A stretch of DNA of 64,000 nt from Amycolatopsis camponoti (GTDB lineage Bacteria; Actinomycetota; Actinomycetes; Mycobacteriales; Pseudonocardiaceae). Below, piece after piece: positions 1 to 9,291 of this stretch. Position 1 is the stretch's first letter; every line of letters starts with the position of its first letter. The notes beneath the pieces were generated by a model. That model was not told the DNA's origin and made no database searches. It saw only the letters and a program-made list of their open reading frames with translations. The DNA is taken from positions 930,001 to 994,000 of the forward strand of contig NZ_CABVGP010000001.1 in the NCBI RefSeq assembly GCF_902497555.1, written 5' to 3'. The position numbers and the translations under genes were made by a program.

Positions 1-275
1 TCGCCGATCGGGACGACGTCGAGCGCGGGGTGGAACGACGCGCCCGGCGTGCCGGCGACGCAGTGCACCGGCCAGCTGTCCTTGAAGTCGGGCGTCTCGC
101 TGAAGTGGGCGCCCGGGTCGATGTGGTTGTCCCGGGTGGCCACGACGTGGCTGTACCCGCCCTCGGCGGCCTGCTTCGAGATGGCGGCGGCCGCGGCGGC
201 CCCGCCCGGCAGGCCGAGCGAACCCCCTTCGCAGAAGTCGTTCTGCACGTCCACCACGATCAGCGCGGTACCCAT
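1..275 (-). CDS. pncA: Nicotinamidase (PncA), partial: C-terminus lies outside the window
   Basis: The encoded protein should hydrolyse nicotinamide to nicotinate and ammonia in NAD salvage. The visible 91 residues begin MGTALIVVDVQNDFCEGG, the N-terminal signature of the cysteine hydrolase (isochorismatase-like) fold, with the catalytic Asp of the VDVQNDF strand near residue 9. The segment VVATRDNHIDPGAHFS supplies the metal-site Asp and His residues typical of PncA. The catalytic Cys is beyond the window edge. The ATG at 275 gives the canonical N-terminus. pncB, whose product uses nicotinate, lies 42 bases upstream on the same strand, so the two genes are probably co-transcribed. Family assignment is secure; the pairing with pncB supports nicotinamidase over other isochorismatase-like enzymes. 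Confidence 0.92.
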   Translation of the reverse strand, partial: MGTALIVVDVQNDFCEGGSLGLPGGAAAAAAISKQAAEGGYSHVVATRDNHIDPGAHFSETPDFKDSWPVHCVAGTPGASFHPALDVVPIG

Positions 276-292
276 GGTCGGACTCCGTTTCA

Positions 293-323
293 GAGACAGT
301 GTCTTTACAAAAAGTCTTTACAA
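293..323. promoter_or_regulatory. Direct repeats and palindrome between pncB and pncA
   Basis: A 10-base direct repeat GTCTTTACAA occurs at 301-310 and 314-323 and overlaps the end of pncB. The perfect inverted repeat AGACAGTGTCT occupies 293-303. The segment is A/T-rich for this genome and lies just upstream of the pncA start, so it may be an operator or an internal promoter for pncA. No regulator is identified; the function is inferred only from repeat structure and position. Confidence 0.35.
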
Positions 324-1619
324 GAACTGGGTCGGGATGGCGGGCTCGCCGTGAGAGAGCTTGAGGCCCTCCCACGGCAGGCTGACCAGGCCGCGGCGCA
401 GCCGCTGCCTGGCATCGTCGAGCGTAGGCAGGTCCGCCTCCACGCGGCCACCGCGGATCAGCGGGATCTGCAGCGGGCGGTCGGTGGGCTCGGGCTCGGG
501 CGCGCCGCCCGCCGTGGTCCACACGACCTCCTCGACCGCCGTGCCGGTGCCGCGGTGGCGCCGCAGCGCGGACTTGCGCCCGCCGCGCGACTCCTTGTGG
601 GCGCTGCGCTTGGCGACCGGCTTGCCGTCCACCTCGACCAGCTTGTAGACCATCCCGGCGGTCGGCGCGCCGGAGCCGGTGACCACCGAGGTGCCGACGC
701 CGTACGCGTCCACGGGCTCCGCGCGCAGCGCCGCGATGGCGTGCTCGTCGAGGTCGCCGGAGACGACGATCCGGGTGTCCTTCGCCCCGAGGGAGTCCAG
801 CTGCTCGCGGGCGCGGCGGGCGAGCGGGCCGACGTCACCCGAGTCGATCCGGATCGCGCCCAGCTCGGGCCCGGCGACGCGGACCGCCGTCTCGATGCCG
901 GCGGTGATGTCGTAGGTGTCGACGAGCAGCGTCGTGTCCGCACCCATCTTGTCGACCTGCGAGCGGAACGCCTCTTCCTCGCTGTCGTGCAGCAGTGTGA
1001 AGGCGTGCGCGACGGTGCCGCGCGTCGGGATTCCGTAGCGGCGCCCGGCTTCGAGGTTGGACGTCGTCGCGAAGCCGGCCAGGTAGGCGGCCCGCGCCGC
1101 CGCGACCGCCGCGTATTCGTGCGTGCGTCGCCCGCCCATCTCGATGATCGGGCGGCCGTGCGCGGCCCCGGACATCCGGGCCGCCGCGGACGCGATCGCG
1201 CTGTCGTGGTTGAGGATCGACAGCACCAGCGTCTCGAGCAGCACGCACTCGGCGAACGAGCCGGAGACGGTGAGCAGCGGCGAACCGGGGAAGTACAGCT
1301 CGCCCTCGGGGTAGCCGTCGATGTCGCCCGAGAACTCGTAGCCGGCGAGCCAGGAGAGCGTCGCGTCGTCGACGACCGCGGTCGCCTCCAGCTGCGACAG
1401 CTCGGCGTCGGTGAAGCGGAAGTCCGCGATCGCGTCGAGGACACGGGCGGTACCCGCGACGACGCCGTAGCGGCGTCCGTCCGGCAAGCGCCGGGCGAAC
1501 ACCTCGAACACGCAGGGCCGCGCGTGCGTCCCATCGGCGAGCGCGCTGCCCAGCATGGTCAGCTCGTAGTGGTCGGTGAGCAGCGCAGTGCTGGTCGTGG
1601 CCGGCTCCGGTGAACCCAT
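318..1619 (-). CDS. pncB: Nicotinate phosphoribosyltransferase
   Basis: The enzyme joins nicotinate to PRPP, with ATP hydrolysis, to give nicotinate mononucleotide, the entry step of Preiss-Handler NAD salvage. The 433-residue protein opens with [10 protein letters not shown] (about residues 14-23), the conserved N-terminal motif of the NAPRTase family. GTVAHAF near residue 205 carries the His that is phosphorylated in this family. The segment [11 protein letters not shown] and the following IRIDSGD form the phosphoribosyl-binding part of the barrel. Length fits the actinobacterial PncB1/PncB2 type. It is divergent from clpS, as in Mycobacterium (Rv1330c/Rv1331), and is followed on its own strand by pncA, so nicotinamide hydrolysis and nicotinate use are encoded together. 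Confidence 0.96.
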   Translation of the reverse strand: MGSPEPATTSTALLTDHYELTMLGSALADGTHARPCVFEVFARRLPDGRRYGVVAGTARVLDAIADFRFTDAELSQLEATAVVDDATLSWLAGYEFSGDIDGYPEGELYFPGSPLLTVSGSFAECVLLETLVLSILNHDSAIASAAARMSGAAHGRPIIEMGGRRTHEYAAVAAARAAYLAGFATTSNLEAGRRYGIPTRGTVAHAFTLLHDSEEEAFRSQVDKMGADTTLLVDTYDITAGIETAVRVAGPELGAIRIDSGDVGPLARRAREQLDSLGAKDTRIVVSGDLDEHAIAALRAEPVDAYGVGTSVVTGSGAPTAGMVYKLVEVDGKPVAKRSAHKESRGGRKSALRRHRGTGTAVEEVVWTTAGGAPEPEPTDRPLQIPLIRGGRVEADLPTLDDARQRLRRGLVSLPWEGLKLSHGEPAIPTQFL

Positions 1620-1693
1620 GGGGTCAGCCTATTCACCCACATGGCCGGACCTGGCGCGGCGTACCCTGTCGCCCCCGTGACACCATGGGGTGC

Positions 1694-1993
1694 ATGTCCA
1701 TGCCTGTCGCAGCCGAGCAGACGCAGGTCGAGCCGGCCGGTGCCGAGCTCGCCGAGTCGGACACACCCTGGCGGACGGTGGTGTGGAACGACCCCGTCAA
1801 CCTGATGTCGTACGTCACGTACGTCTTCCAGAAGCTGTTCGGGTACGGGCGCGACCACGCCACCAAGCTCATGCTGGACGTGCACCACAAGGGCAAGGCG
1901 ATCGTCTCGTCCGGCACCAAGGAGAAGGTGGAGACCGACGTGGCGAAGCTCCACGCGGCGGGCCTGTGGGCCACGATGGAGCAGACCTCGTGA
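1694..1993 (+). CDS. clpS: ATP-dependent Clp protease adaptor ClpS
   Basis: ClpS delivers N-degron substrates to the ClpC/ClpP protease in the cytoplasm. The predicted 99-residue product has a polar N-terminal tail and then the core [20 protein letters not shown], the family motif that forms the N-end residue pocket. The downstream [12 protein letters not shown] stretch is also typical. ATG codons at 1685, 1694 and 1700 are all in frame; 1694 gives the usual length of about 100 residues. The stop overlaps the GTG of the DUF2017 gene, so translation is likely coupled. The order pncB, clpS, DUF2017, peptidase, mec, cysO, cysM is the same as in mycobacteria. Confidence 0.95.
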   Translation: MSMPVAAEQTQVEPAGAELAESDTPWRTVVWNDPVNLMSYVTYVFQKLFGYGRDHATKLMLDVHHKGKAIVSSGTKEKVETDVAKLHAAGLWATMEQTS

Positions 1994-2547
1994 ACGGGTG
2001 GCGGCGCAAGGGCGCGGTGATCCACGCGGGCTTCGAGCAGCAGGAAGCCGCGGTGCTGCGCGGGCTGGTCAGCCAGCTCGAGGACATGCTCACCGCGCGC
2101 GCCGAAGAGGCGCCCCAGGACGAGCTCGCCGAGCTGACCGGCATCCGGATCGGGCCGACCGAGTCCCCGGACGACCCCGTGCTTTCGCGGCTGCTCCCGG
2201 ACTTCCACAAGCTCGACCCGGACAACCCGACCCGCGAGGACCTCGACTCCGCCGCGGCGATGCGTTCGCTGCACGAGCCGGAGCTGCTGGACATGAAGGT
2301 CGGCGTGGCCAAGATCGTGCTCGACACGCTGCCCCGCGACGGCGGTCACGTCCGGCTGACCGAGGAGCAGGCCGACGCCTGGCTCGGCGCGCTCAACGAC
2401 GTCCGGCTGGCGCTCGGCACCGCGCTCGACGTCACCGACGACATGCCCGACGAGCTGCCCGAAGACGACCCGCGGGCGCCGCACCTCGGCGTCTACCACT
2501 GGCTGACCTGGGTGCAGGAGACGCTGATCCAGGCGCTGACCGGATGA
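1990..2547 (+). CDS. DUF2017 family protein
   Basis: This 185-residue acidic, mostly helical protein belongs to DUF2017, an actinobacterial family of unknown biochemical role that nearly always follows clpS. It opens [15 protein letters not shown] and contains helical segments around [10 protein letters not shown] and [19 protein letters not shown] sequence (here [15 protein letters not shown]), ending with a conserved [11 protein letters not shown] segment. The GTG start at 1990 overlaps the clpS stop in a GTGA arrangement, and its own TGA overlaps the ATG of the peptidase gene. Fixed linkage with clpS suggests, but does not show, a link to Clp proteolysis. No catalytic motif is visible. Confidence 0.88.
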   Translation: MNGWRRKGAVIHAGFEQQEAAVLRGLVSQLEDMLTARAEEAPQDELAELTGIRIGPTESPDDPVLSRLLPDFHKLDPDNPTREDLDSAAAMRSLHEPELLDMKVGVAKIVLDTLPRDGGHVRLTEEQADAWLGALNDVRLALGTALDVTDDMPDELPEDDPRAPHLGVYHWLTWVQETLIQALTG

Positions 2548-3533
2548 TCACCGACGTGCCGGGTGTCCTGGTCGGGCACCACGAGCGGGTCGGCGACGGC
2601 TGGGCCACCGGGACGACGGTGGTCCTGGTCCCCGACGGCGCGGTCGGCGCGGTCGACCAGCGCGGCGGCGCGCCCGGCACGCGCGAGACGAACCTGCTGG
2701 AGCCGGAGAACCTGGTGCAGCGGGTCAACGCGGTCTGCCTCTCGGGTGGGTCGGCGTACGGGCTGGCCGCGGCCGACGGCGTCATGCGGTGGCTCGCCGA
2801 GCGGAACCTGGGTTTCCCGGTGGGCGCGCAGCCGCACGAGGTCGTGCCGATCGTGCCCGCGGCGGTGCTGTTCGACCTGCCGCGCAGCGAGTGGGGCAAC
2901 CGGCCTGACGCGTCCTTCGGCTACGCGGCCTGTGAAGCGGCTTCGGAGTCGTTCGCTTCGGGGACGGTCGGTGCGGGCGCGGGGGCGGCCGTCGGGTCGC
3001 TGAAGGGCGGGATCGGGTCCGCGAGCGAGGTCGTCGGCGAGTTCACGGTCGGGGCGATCGCGGCGGTCAACGCGGCGGGCGAGGCCGTGGACCTCTCGAC
3101 GGGCCGCGCGTTCGCGGCCGACCACGGCGACTTCGGCGTGACGTGGCCTTCGCGCGCCGCTGACCTGCCGTCGCGGCGGACCGACCTGAACACGACGATC
3201 GGCGTGGTCGCGGTGGACGCGGCGCTGTCGAAGGCCGAGGCGCGGCGGATCGCGGTCGCGGCCCAGGACGGGCTGGCGCGCGCGGTGCGCCCGGCCCACA
3301 CGATGTTCGACGGCGACACGGTGTTCGCGCTGGCCACGGGAGCGCACGAGCTGCCGGACGCGAGCGGCCCGTTCGGCGCAGCGGCGCGTCCGGCGGCGCT
3401 GGACGCGCTGTGCTCGGCGGCGGCGAGGGTGTTCGCGCGGGCGATGGTGCACGGGTTGCTGGCGGCGACGACGGCCGGTGGCGTGCCGGCCTACCGGGAC
3501 GTCTGGCCGGAAGCGTTCGGTCAGCCCGGATAA
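2544..3533 (+). CDS. P1 (S58/DmpA-NylC type) Ntn-hydrolase peptidase
   Basis: The 329-residue product belongs to the P1 peptidase family, whose members autocleave to expose an N-terminal nucleophile and act as aminopeptidases or amide hydrolases. The N-terminal half carries GGAPGTRETNLL, CLSGGSAYGL and GTVGAGAGAAVG, all characteristic of the alpha segment. The probable self-cleavage site is Asn216-Thr217 in LNTTIGVVAVDAALSK, matching the Asn/Thr cleavage site of NylC-type members. The ATG at 2544 overlaps the stop of the DUF2017 gene. Mycobacteria keep a homologue (Rv1333) at this place. The natural substrate is not known; proximity to mec and cysO makes peptide or carrier processing conceivable but unproven. 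Confidence 0.9.
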   Translation: MITDVPGVLVGHHERVGDGWATGTTVVLVPDGAVGAVDQRGGAPGTRETNLLEPENLVQRVNAVCLSGGSAYGLAAADGVMRWLAERNLGFPVGAQPHEVVPIVPAAVLFDLPRSEWGNRPDASFGYAACEAASESFASGTVGAGAGAAVGSLKGGIGSASEVVGEFTVGAIAAVNAAGEAVDLSTGRAFAADHGDFGVTWPSRAADLPSRRTDLNTTIGVVAVDAALSKAEARRIAVAAQDGLARAVRPAHTMFDGDTVFALATGAHELPDASGPFGAAARPAALDALCSAAARVFARAMVHGLLAATTAGGVPAYRDVWPEAFGQPG

Positions 3534-3614
3534 GGATCTTCGGACACGATCGGGCCCACTGAGCGCAATATCTCATCATCTGGACGTGCTTTGTCCACCA
3601 CCTAAGATGTCGGT

Positions 3615-4022
3615 GTGCTCCGGATCCGCCGTGAACTCGTCGACGAGATCGTCGCCCATGCCCGCCGTGACCATCCCGACGAGGCGTGCGGCGTCATCGC
3701 CGGGCCCGCAGGGTCCGACTCGGCCGAGCGCTTCATCCCCATGCTGAACGCCGCGCGGTCGCCGACGTTCTACGAGTTCGACTCCGGTGACCTGCTGAAG
3801 CTCTACCGGGAGATGGACGCCAACGACGAGGTGCCCGTGGTGATCTACCACTCGCACACCGCGACCGAGGCCTACCCGTCGCGGACCGACGCGAACATCG
3901 CGGCCGAGCCGGACGCGCACTACGTGCTCGTCTCCACCCGCGACCCCGAAGTGCACGAATTCCGGTCGTACCGGATCGTGGACGCCGAGATCACCGAGGA
4001 GCCGGTCGAGATCGTCGACTGA
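3615..4022 (+). CDS. mec: JAMM/Mov34 metallopeptidase releasing cysteine from CysO
   Basis: Mec cleaves the CysO-cysteine adduct after CysM action, freeing cysteine and regenerating the sulfur carrier. The 135-residue protein has a complete JAMM zinc signature: Glu23 in DEACGV, His79 and His81 in YHSHTATEAYPSRTD, Ser89 and Asp92. The spacing H-x-H-x7-S-x2-D is exact. The GTG at 3615 is chosen because translation from it begins directly with LRIRRELVDEI, the family N-terminus. cysO follows after 67 bases and cysM directly after that, giving the same mec-cysO-cysM trio known from Mycobacterium tuberculosis. Confidence 0.95.
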   Translation: MLRIRRELVDEIVAHARRDHPDEACGVIAGPAGSDSAERFIPMLNAARSPTFYEFDSGDLLKLYREMDANDEVPVVIYHSHTATEAYPSRTDANIAAEPDAHYVLVSTRDPEVHEFRSYRIVDAEITEEPVEIVD

Positions 4023-4089
4023 GCCCCGCCGGAATAAACCGCCGCGCCACCGGCGTCTGCGTGTAAGAACCCACCGGAGGTAAGAACCC

Positions 4090-4362
4090 ATGGCCGTGAC
4101 CGTCTCCATCCCGACGATCCTGCGCACCCACACCGGCGGCGAGAAGTCCGTCGAGGCGAAGGGCGCGACCGTCCTCGAGGTCATCGACGACGTCGAGTCC
4201 CGCCACGCCGGCATCAAGGGCCGCCTGGTGAAGGAGGAGAAGCTGCACCGCTTCATCAACGTCTACGTCAACGACGAGGACGTGCGCTTCGCCGGCGGCC
4301 TCGAGGCCGAGGTCAAGGACGGCGACACCCTGACCATCCTCCCCGCCGTGGCCGGTGGCTGA
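4090..4362 (+). CDS. cysO: Sulfur carrier protein CysO (MoaD/ThiS family)
   Basis: CysO is a 90-residue ubiquitin-like carrier. As a C-terminal thiocarboxylate it donates sulfur to CysM for cysteine synthesis. The product shows the beta-grasp pattern, with VSIPTILRTHTGG at the N-terminus, FINVYVNDEDVRF in the middle and the terminal DTLTILPAVAGG. The exposed Gly-Gly end is the site of thiocarboxylation. A ribosome-binding site, accggaggtaag, sits just upstream of the ATG at 4090. Only three bases separate its stop from cysM, so the two are surely co-expressed. Confidence 0.96.
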   Translation: MAVTVSIPTILRTHTGGEKSVEAKGATVLEVIDDVESRHAGIKGRLVKEEKLHRFINVYVNDEDVRFAGGLEAEVKDGDTLTILPAVAGG

Positions 4363-5316
<954 letters not shown>

Positions 5317-5317
5317 G

Positions 5318-6166
5318 TCACTCGGCCTTCCACAGCTCGGGCAGAGCCAGGTCGACGCCGTCGGCCCCGGCCAGCCGCTCGAAGGTGGCCATGGTCGCCC
5401 CCAGGTCGTCGAACACCTTCGGCAGCAGCTTCAGCGGCTTGGACAGCGGGCGCCAGAAGGCGTCCCAGTGGATCGGGCGGACCTTGCGCGGTCCGAGCGC
5501 GCCGACGGTCTCCCGCCAGTACTCCTCCCGCCATTCCTCGGTCTGCTTGCCGGCCGCTCCCGCGCCGAGGTAGACGACGTCAGCGGAGTGGCCGGCGAGC
5601 GCCCCGGGCACGAAGTTCGCGGACGCGTGGACGACGACGCTGCCCGCCGCGTGCGCGATGTGGAACGAGTAGCACCGCCCGGTCTTGAAGTCCTTCGCCT
5701 TGGCCGGCAGCCGGACCGGCTCGGTGATCTCGCCCGGCACCCGGTCGCCGGCGCTGTGCCTGGTGTCGATCGGGGTCACGGTGAACGCGCCGAACTCCAC
5801 CGGCTCGCCCGGCACCAGCTCTTCGAACGGCTCCGCGGCCAGGTCGTAGCCCTCCTGGACCTTCCGGGTCGACGGCGAGCCGGCCAGCGTGGCGCCGGTG
5901 AGCCGCGCGACGACCGGCGCGTCGAGGACGTGGTCGACGTGCGAATGCGCCACCAGGACGGCGTCGAGCTCCGTGACACCGAGCCGGCTCAGGGCCTCGT
6001 CGATGCGCTCGCGGTCCGGCGCTACGCGCCTCGCCATCTTGAGCAGGGACGGCCGCGAGAAGAAGCCGTCGACCAGCACGCCGGAGGTGCCGTCGGTGAC
6101 CAGGACGTTCGACACCCCGGCGAAAGCCGTGCGCAGTTCGGGCATGCTGAACAGCATGAAGGTCAT
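5318..6166 (-). CDS. MBL-fold metallo-hydrolase
   Basis: The protein is a metallo-beta-lactamase-fold hydrolase with the zinc motif HSHVDH near residue 74 and a later TRHS histidine. It ends with a GPRKVRPIHWDAFW segment providing another ligand His. About 282 residues are read from the longest start; in-frame ATGs at 6157 and 6145 are also possible. It lies between cysM, with which it is convergent, and an Asp/Glu racemase gene that starts divergently within a few bases or overlaps it, depending on the true start. The substrate cannot be told from sequence. Similar proteins are annotated only as Zn-dependent hydrolases. Mycobacteria lack it at this site. Confidence 0.85.
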   Translation of the reverse strand: MTFMLFSMPELRTAFAGVSNVLVTDGTSGVLVDGFFSRPSLLKMARRVAPDRERIDEALSRLGVTELDAVLVAHSHVDHVLDAPVVARLTGATLAGSPSTRKVQEGYDLAAEPFEELVPGEPVEFGAFTVTPIDTRHSAGDRVPGEITEPVRLPAKAKDFKTGRCYSFHIAHAAGSVVVHASANFVPGALAGHSADVVYLGAGAAGKQTEEWREEYWRETVGALGPRKVRPIHWDAFWRPLSKPLKLLPKVFDDLGATMATFERLAGADGVDLALPELWKAE

Positions 6167-6878
6167 CGGGCTGCTCGGCGGGATGAGCTGGGAATCTTCG
6201 GCCGAGTACTACCGGCTGCTGAACGAACGGGTGAAGAACGCCCTCGGCGGGTTCCACTCCGCCCACACGATCCTCTACTCCGTCGACTTCGCCGCCATCG
6301 AAGCGATGCAGGCCGAAGACCGCTGGGACGACGCCGGCGCCGAGCTGAACCGCGCGGCTCGCGCGCTCGAAGCGGCGGGAGCGGACTTCGTCGTGCTCTG
6401 CACCAACACCATGCACAAGGTGGCCGAGCAGCTGGAAGACGGCCTCGGCATCCCGCTGCTGCACCTCGGCGACGTCACCGCCGCGGCCGTCGGCGCCGCC
6501 GGGATCCGGCGGGTCGGGCTGCTCGGGACCGGGTTCACCATGGGGCAGCCGTTCTACCGCGACCGGCTCGCCGCGCACGGCCTCGACGTGCTCGTGCCGA
6601 GCGCGCAAGACCGTGACCTCGTCCACCGCGTCATCTACGACGAGCTGGTGCTCGGCGTGGTGAAGCCCGAGTCCAGGACCGCCTACCGCTGCGTGATCGC
6701 GCGGCTGGTCGAGGCGGGGGCCGAGGGCGTGATCTACGGGTGCACCGAGATCGAGCTGCTGGTCGGCCCGGAGGACTCGCCCGTGCCGACCTTCCCGACG
6801 ACCCGCCTGCACGCCGACGCCGCCGTCGACTTCGCGCTCGGCAAGGCCCCGCTGCCGCCGGCCCCGGTCACACGCTGA
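6156..6878 (+). CDS. Aspartate/glutamate racemase family protein
   Basis: The 240-residue product belongs to the PLP-independent Asp/Glu racemase family (RacX/YgeA-like). It begins MKVIGLLGGMSWESSAEYY, a very characteristic N-terminus, and has the two catalytic cysteines in LCTNTMHK (first half) and YGCTEIELL (second half). Such enzymes invert the alpha carbon of Asp, Glu or other amino acids and can supply D-amino acids for the cell wall. The ATG at 6156 lies inside or next to the start region of the divergent MBL gene. Its 3' end overlaps the convergent arylamine N-acetyltransferase gene by 11 bases. It is distinct from murI further on. Confidence 0.9.
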   Translation: MKVIGLLGGMSWESSAEYYRLLNERVKNALGGFHSAHTILYSVDFAAIEAMQAEDRWDDAGAELNRAARALEAAGADFVVLCTNTMHKVAEQLEDGLGIPLLHLGDVTAAAVGAAGIRRVGLLGTGFTMGQPFYRDRLAAHGLDVLVPSAQDRDLVHRVIYDELVLGVVKPESRTAYRCVIARLVEAGAEGVIYGCTEIELLVGPEDSPVPTFPTTRLHADAAVDFALGKAPLPPAPVTR

Positions 6879-7716
6879 CGACCGGCCCTCCCGCGTGGGC
6901 TTCGTGCTGCGCCACGACCTGCCGCCACAGCCGCTCGCGCTCCTCGGCCGTGAACAGGTCCGGCGTGATGCCGAAGACGTCCGCCGCGGCCGTCCACCAG
7001 TCCGCCGGCAACTCGACGAACTCCTTGGTGCCGTGGCGGTTCAGGGTCCGCGCCCGCAGGGTGTCGACGCCCGTCGCGTCCCGGCGTTGCAGCACGCAGA
7101 CCCGGACGAACCCGGACTCCGGTGCCGTCGACAGCCACGCGTGCTTCGCCGCGAAGTCGGCCATCTCCGCCGCGCCCGCCGCGAAGTCGAAGCCGGCGAA
7201 GCTGCCCGACGGGTCGTGGTCGAACCGCCAGCCGCCCGGCGCCACCTCCGAGGGCCGCAGCCGGTAGGTGTGCGGGCCTTGCCGGTAGGTGCCTTCCCGT
7301 AGGGGGAGCGGCTCGTGGATGCCGTCGCCCAGCCCGGCGTCCACCAGCCACGTCGTCCCCGGCTCGTCCGGCACCCCGGTGACGGTCAGCGCCAGGTGGT
7401 TGCGGTCGACGTTCGGCGCGTCGCCCGGACCGCCCTGAACCCCGCCGAGGTGGCGCGTGACCTGGTAGCCGAGCTCGCGCAGCAAGGCCGAGAAGGCGCC
7501 GTTCAAGTGGTAGCAGTACCCGCCGCGGCCACGCAGGATCCGCGCGAGCGACGCCGACGGCTCCAGCGGCGTCGGCCGCCCGAGCTGGATTTCCAGCGCC
7601 TCGTACGGCACGCGCTCGACCTGCGCCGTGTGCAACCGCCGCAGCGCGGCCACGCTCGGCGGCTCCGCGTCGAGGCCGAGCCGCTTCAGGTATCCATGAA
7701 CGTCGAAGTTCCCCAT
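6868..7716 (-). CDS. nat: Arylamine N-acetyltransferase
   Basis: NAT transfers acetyl from acetyl-CoA to arylamines or hydrazines; in mycobacteria it is linked to cell-wall lipid and cholesterol metabolism. The 282-residue protein shows the catalytic triad: Cys68 in RGGYCYHLNGAF, His107 in DRNHLALTV and Asp126 in WLVDAGLGD. The usual RGGFCYELN is slightly altered. The ATG at 7716 gives MGNFDVHGYLKRLGL, the standard N-terminus. A longer reading would run into the divergent rhomboid gene and is rejected. The gene is convergent with the racemase gene and not obviously in an operon. Confidence 0.93.
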   Translation of the reverse strand: MGNFDVHGYLKRLGLDAEPPSVAALRRLHTAQVERVPYEALEIQLGRPTPLEPSASLARILRGRGGYCYHLNGAFSALLRELGYQVTRHLGGVQGGPGDAPNVDRNHLALTVTGVPDEPGTTWLVDAGLGDGIHEPLPLREGTYRQGPHTYRLRPSEVAPGGWRFDHDPSGSFAGFDFAAGAAEMADFAAKHAWLSTAPESGFVRVCVLQRRDATGVDTLRARTLNRHGTKEFVELPADWWTAAADVFGITPDLFTAEERERLWRQVVAQHEAHAGGPVVSV

Positions 7717-7808
7717 GCCCGAGACGCTAGCGGTGGGTACCGACAAAAAGCCGGGATCAGGGATTTCACCCGAGGTGCGTGGGCCGGGACCGACGTAGCG
7801 TCGATCAC

Positions 7809-8459
7809 GTGAGCACACTGCCCGTGAACCCGGACCCGGAAACCGACGCCGCGAAACGCGTGCTGCCGCCGAGACCGAAGGCGGCCGCGCTCGTCGCGCT
7901 CTCGTTCACCCTGCTGCTCTACCTGGTCGAGCTGGTGGACGTGATCCTGCCCGGCGACCTGGACCAGGGCGGCATCCACTCGCGGATGCTGTCCGGCCTC
8001 GACGGCGTGCTGTTCGCGCCGCTGCTGCACGCCGGCTGGTCGCACCTGTTCGCGAACACCGTGCCGGTGCTCGTGTTCTCCTTCCTCGCCATGGCCGCCG
8101 GGATCGGCCGGTTCGCCCTGGTCACGGCCATCATCTGGGTGGTGTCCGGGCTCGGGGTGTGGCTGATCGGGCCGGCCGACACCGTCACGGTCGGCGCGTC
8201 CGGGCTGGCCTTCGGCTGGCTCGCCTACCTGCTGGTGCGCGGCATCTTCAACCGCGCGGCCGGGCAGATCCTGGTCGCCGTCGTCCTGCTCGGCGTGTGG
8301 AGCGGCATGCTCGCCGGCCTGCTGCCCGGCAACCCGGGCGTTTCCTGGCAGGGACACGTCTTCGGCGCGCTGGCCGGCGTCCTCGCGGCGTGGCTGACCA
8401 GCCGCACGGGGAAGTCGCGCAAAGCCGTACCCCCGGCTGCGGGTAACCTCGAAGGGTGA
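7809..8459 (+). CDS. Rhomboid-family intramembrane serine protease
   Basis: The 216-residue polytopic membrane protein has rhomboid motifs. [11 protein letters not shown] provides the conserved His/Asn helix, GASGLAFGW holds the catalytic Ser, and the last membrane helix has [11 protein letters not shown] with the catalytic His. About six hydrophobic segments are visible. The GTG at 7809 yields [11 protein letters not shown] and avoids an upstream unconserved extension. The stop overlaps the murI start (GTGA), so the genes are translationally coupled. Mycobacteria have the same pair (Rv1337-Rv1338). Substrates are unknown. Confidence 0.92.
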   Translation: MSTLPVNPDPETDAAKRVLPPRPKAAALVALSFTLLLYLVELVDVILPGDLDQGGIHSRMLSGLDGVLFAPLLHAGWSHLFANTVPVLVFSFLAMAAGIGRFALVTAIIWVVSGLGVWLIGPADTVTVGASGLAFGWLAYLLVRGIFNRAAGQILVAVVLLGVWSGMLAGLLPGNPGVSWQGHVFGALAGVLAAWLTSRTGKSRKAVPPAAGNLEG

Positions 8460-9262
8460 CGTCTCCGTCTGCTGATGCCCCGATCGGCGTGTTCGATTCC
8501 GGCGTCGGCGGGCTGACGGTCGCGAGGGCGCTCCTCGAGCAGCTGCCCGCCGAGCAGCTCCGCTACGTCGGCGACACGGCGCACAACCCGTACGGCCCGC
8601 TGCCGATCGCCACCGCCCGCAGCTACGCGCTCGCGGCCCTCGACGAGATCGTCGAGAGCGGCGTGAAAGCCCTGGTCATCGCCTGCAACACGGCGTCCGC
8701 GGCCTGCCTGCGCGACGCCCGCGAGCGCTACGACGTGCCGGTGATCGAGGTCGTCCTGCCCGCCGCGCGGCGCGCCGTCGTGGCCACGCACACCGGCCGC
8801 GTCGGCGTGATCGGCACCGAGGGCACCGTGCGGTCGCGCGCCTACGAGGACGCGTTCGCCGCCGCGCCCGGCATCACGCTCACCAGCGTCGCCTGTCCGC
8901 GGTTCGTCGACTTCGTGGAGCGCGGCATCACCTCCGGGCGCCAGGTCCTCGGGCTCGCGCAGGGCTACCTCCAGCCGCTGCTCGACGCCGAGGTCGACAC
9001 GCTCGTGCTGGGCTGCACGCACTACCCGCTCCTGCAGGGGGTGCTGCAGATCGTGATGGGCCAGGAGGTCACCCTGGTTTCGAGCGCGGACGAGACGGCC
9101 AAGGACGTCGTCCGGATCCTCACCGAACGGGACCTGCTGACGACGCGGGAGACGCCGCCGCGGCACGAATTCCTCGCCACCGGCTCGGCCGAGCCGTTCA
9201 CCCGGCTGGCCGCGCGGTTCATGGGGTTCGCCCCGGGTGTCCTCGCTCCCACCACCGCGTGA
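8456..9262 (+). CDS. murI: Glutamate racemase
   Basis: MurI makes D-glutamate from L-glutamate for peptidoglycan. The 268-residue protein has the opening [16 protein letters not shown], the first catalytic Cys77 in [11 protein letters not shown] and the second, Cys187, in [11 protein letters not shown]. The [11 protein letters not shown] segment is the conserved substrate loop. Translation starts at GTG 8456, overlapping the rhomboid stop. The downstream MBL gene, rph and rdgB follow in the mycobacterial order. The enzyme is essential in most actinobacteria. Confidence 0.97.
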   Translation: MTSPSADAPIGVFDSGVGGLTVARALLEQLPAEQLRYVGDTAHNPYGPLPIATARSYALAALDEIVESGVKALVIACNTASAACLRDARERYDVPVIEVVLPAARRAVVATHTGRVGVIGTEGTVRSRAYEDAFAAAPGITLTSVACPRFVDFVERGITSGRQVLGLAQGYLQPLLDAEVDTLVLGCTHYPLLQGVLQIVMGQEVTLVSSADETAKDVVRILTERDLLTTRETPPRHEFLATGSAEPFTRLAARFMGFAPGVLAPTTA

Positions 9263-9291
9263 TCAGGCGTCTTGGCGCTTAGGGTGTCGAA

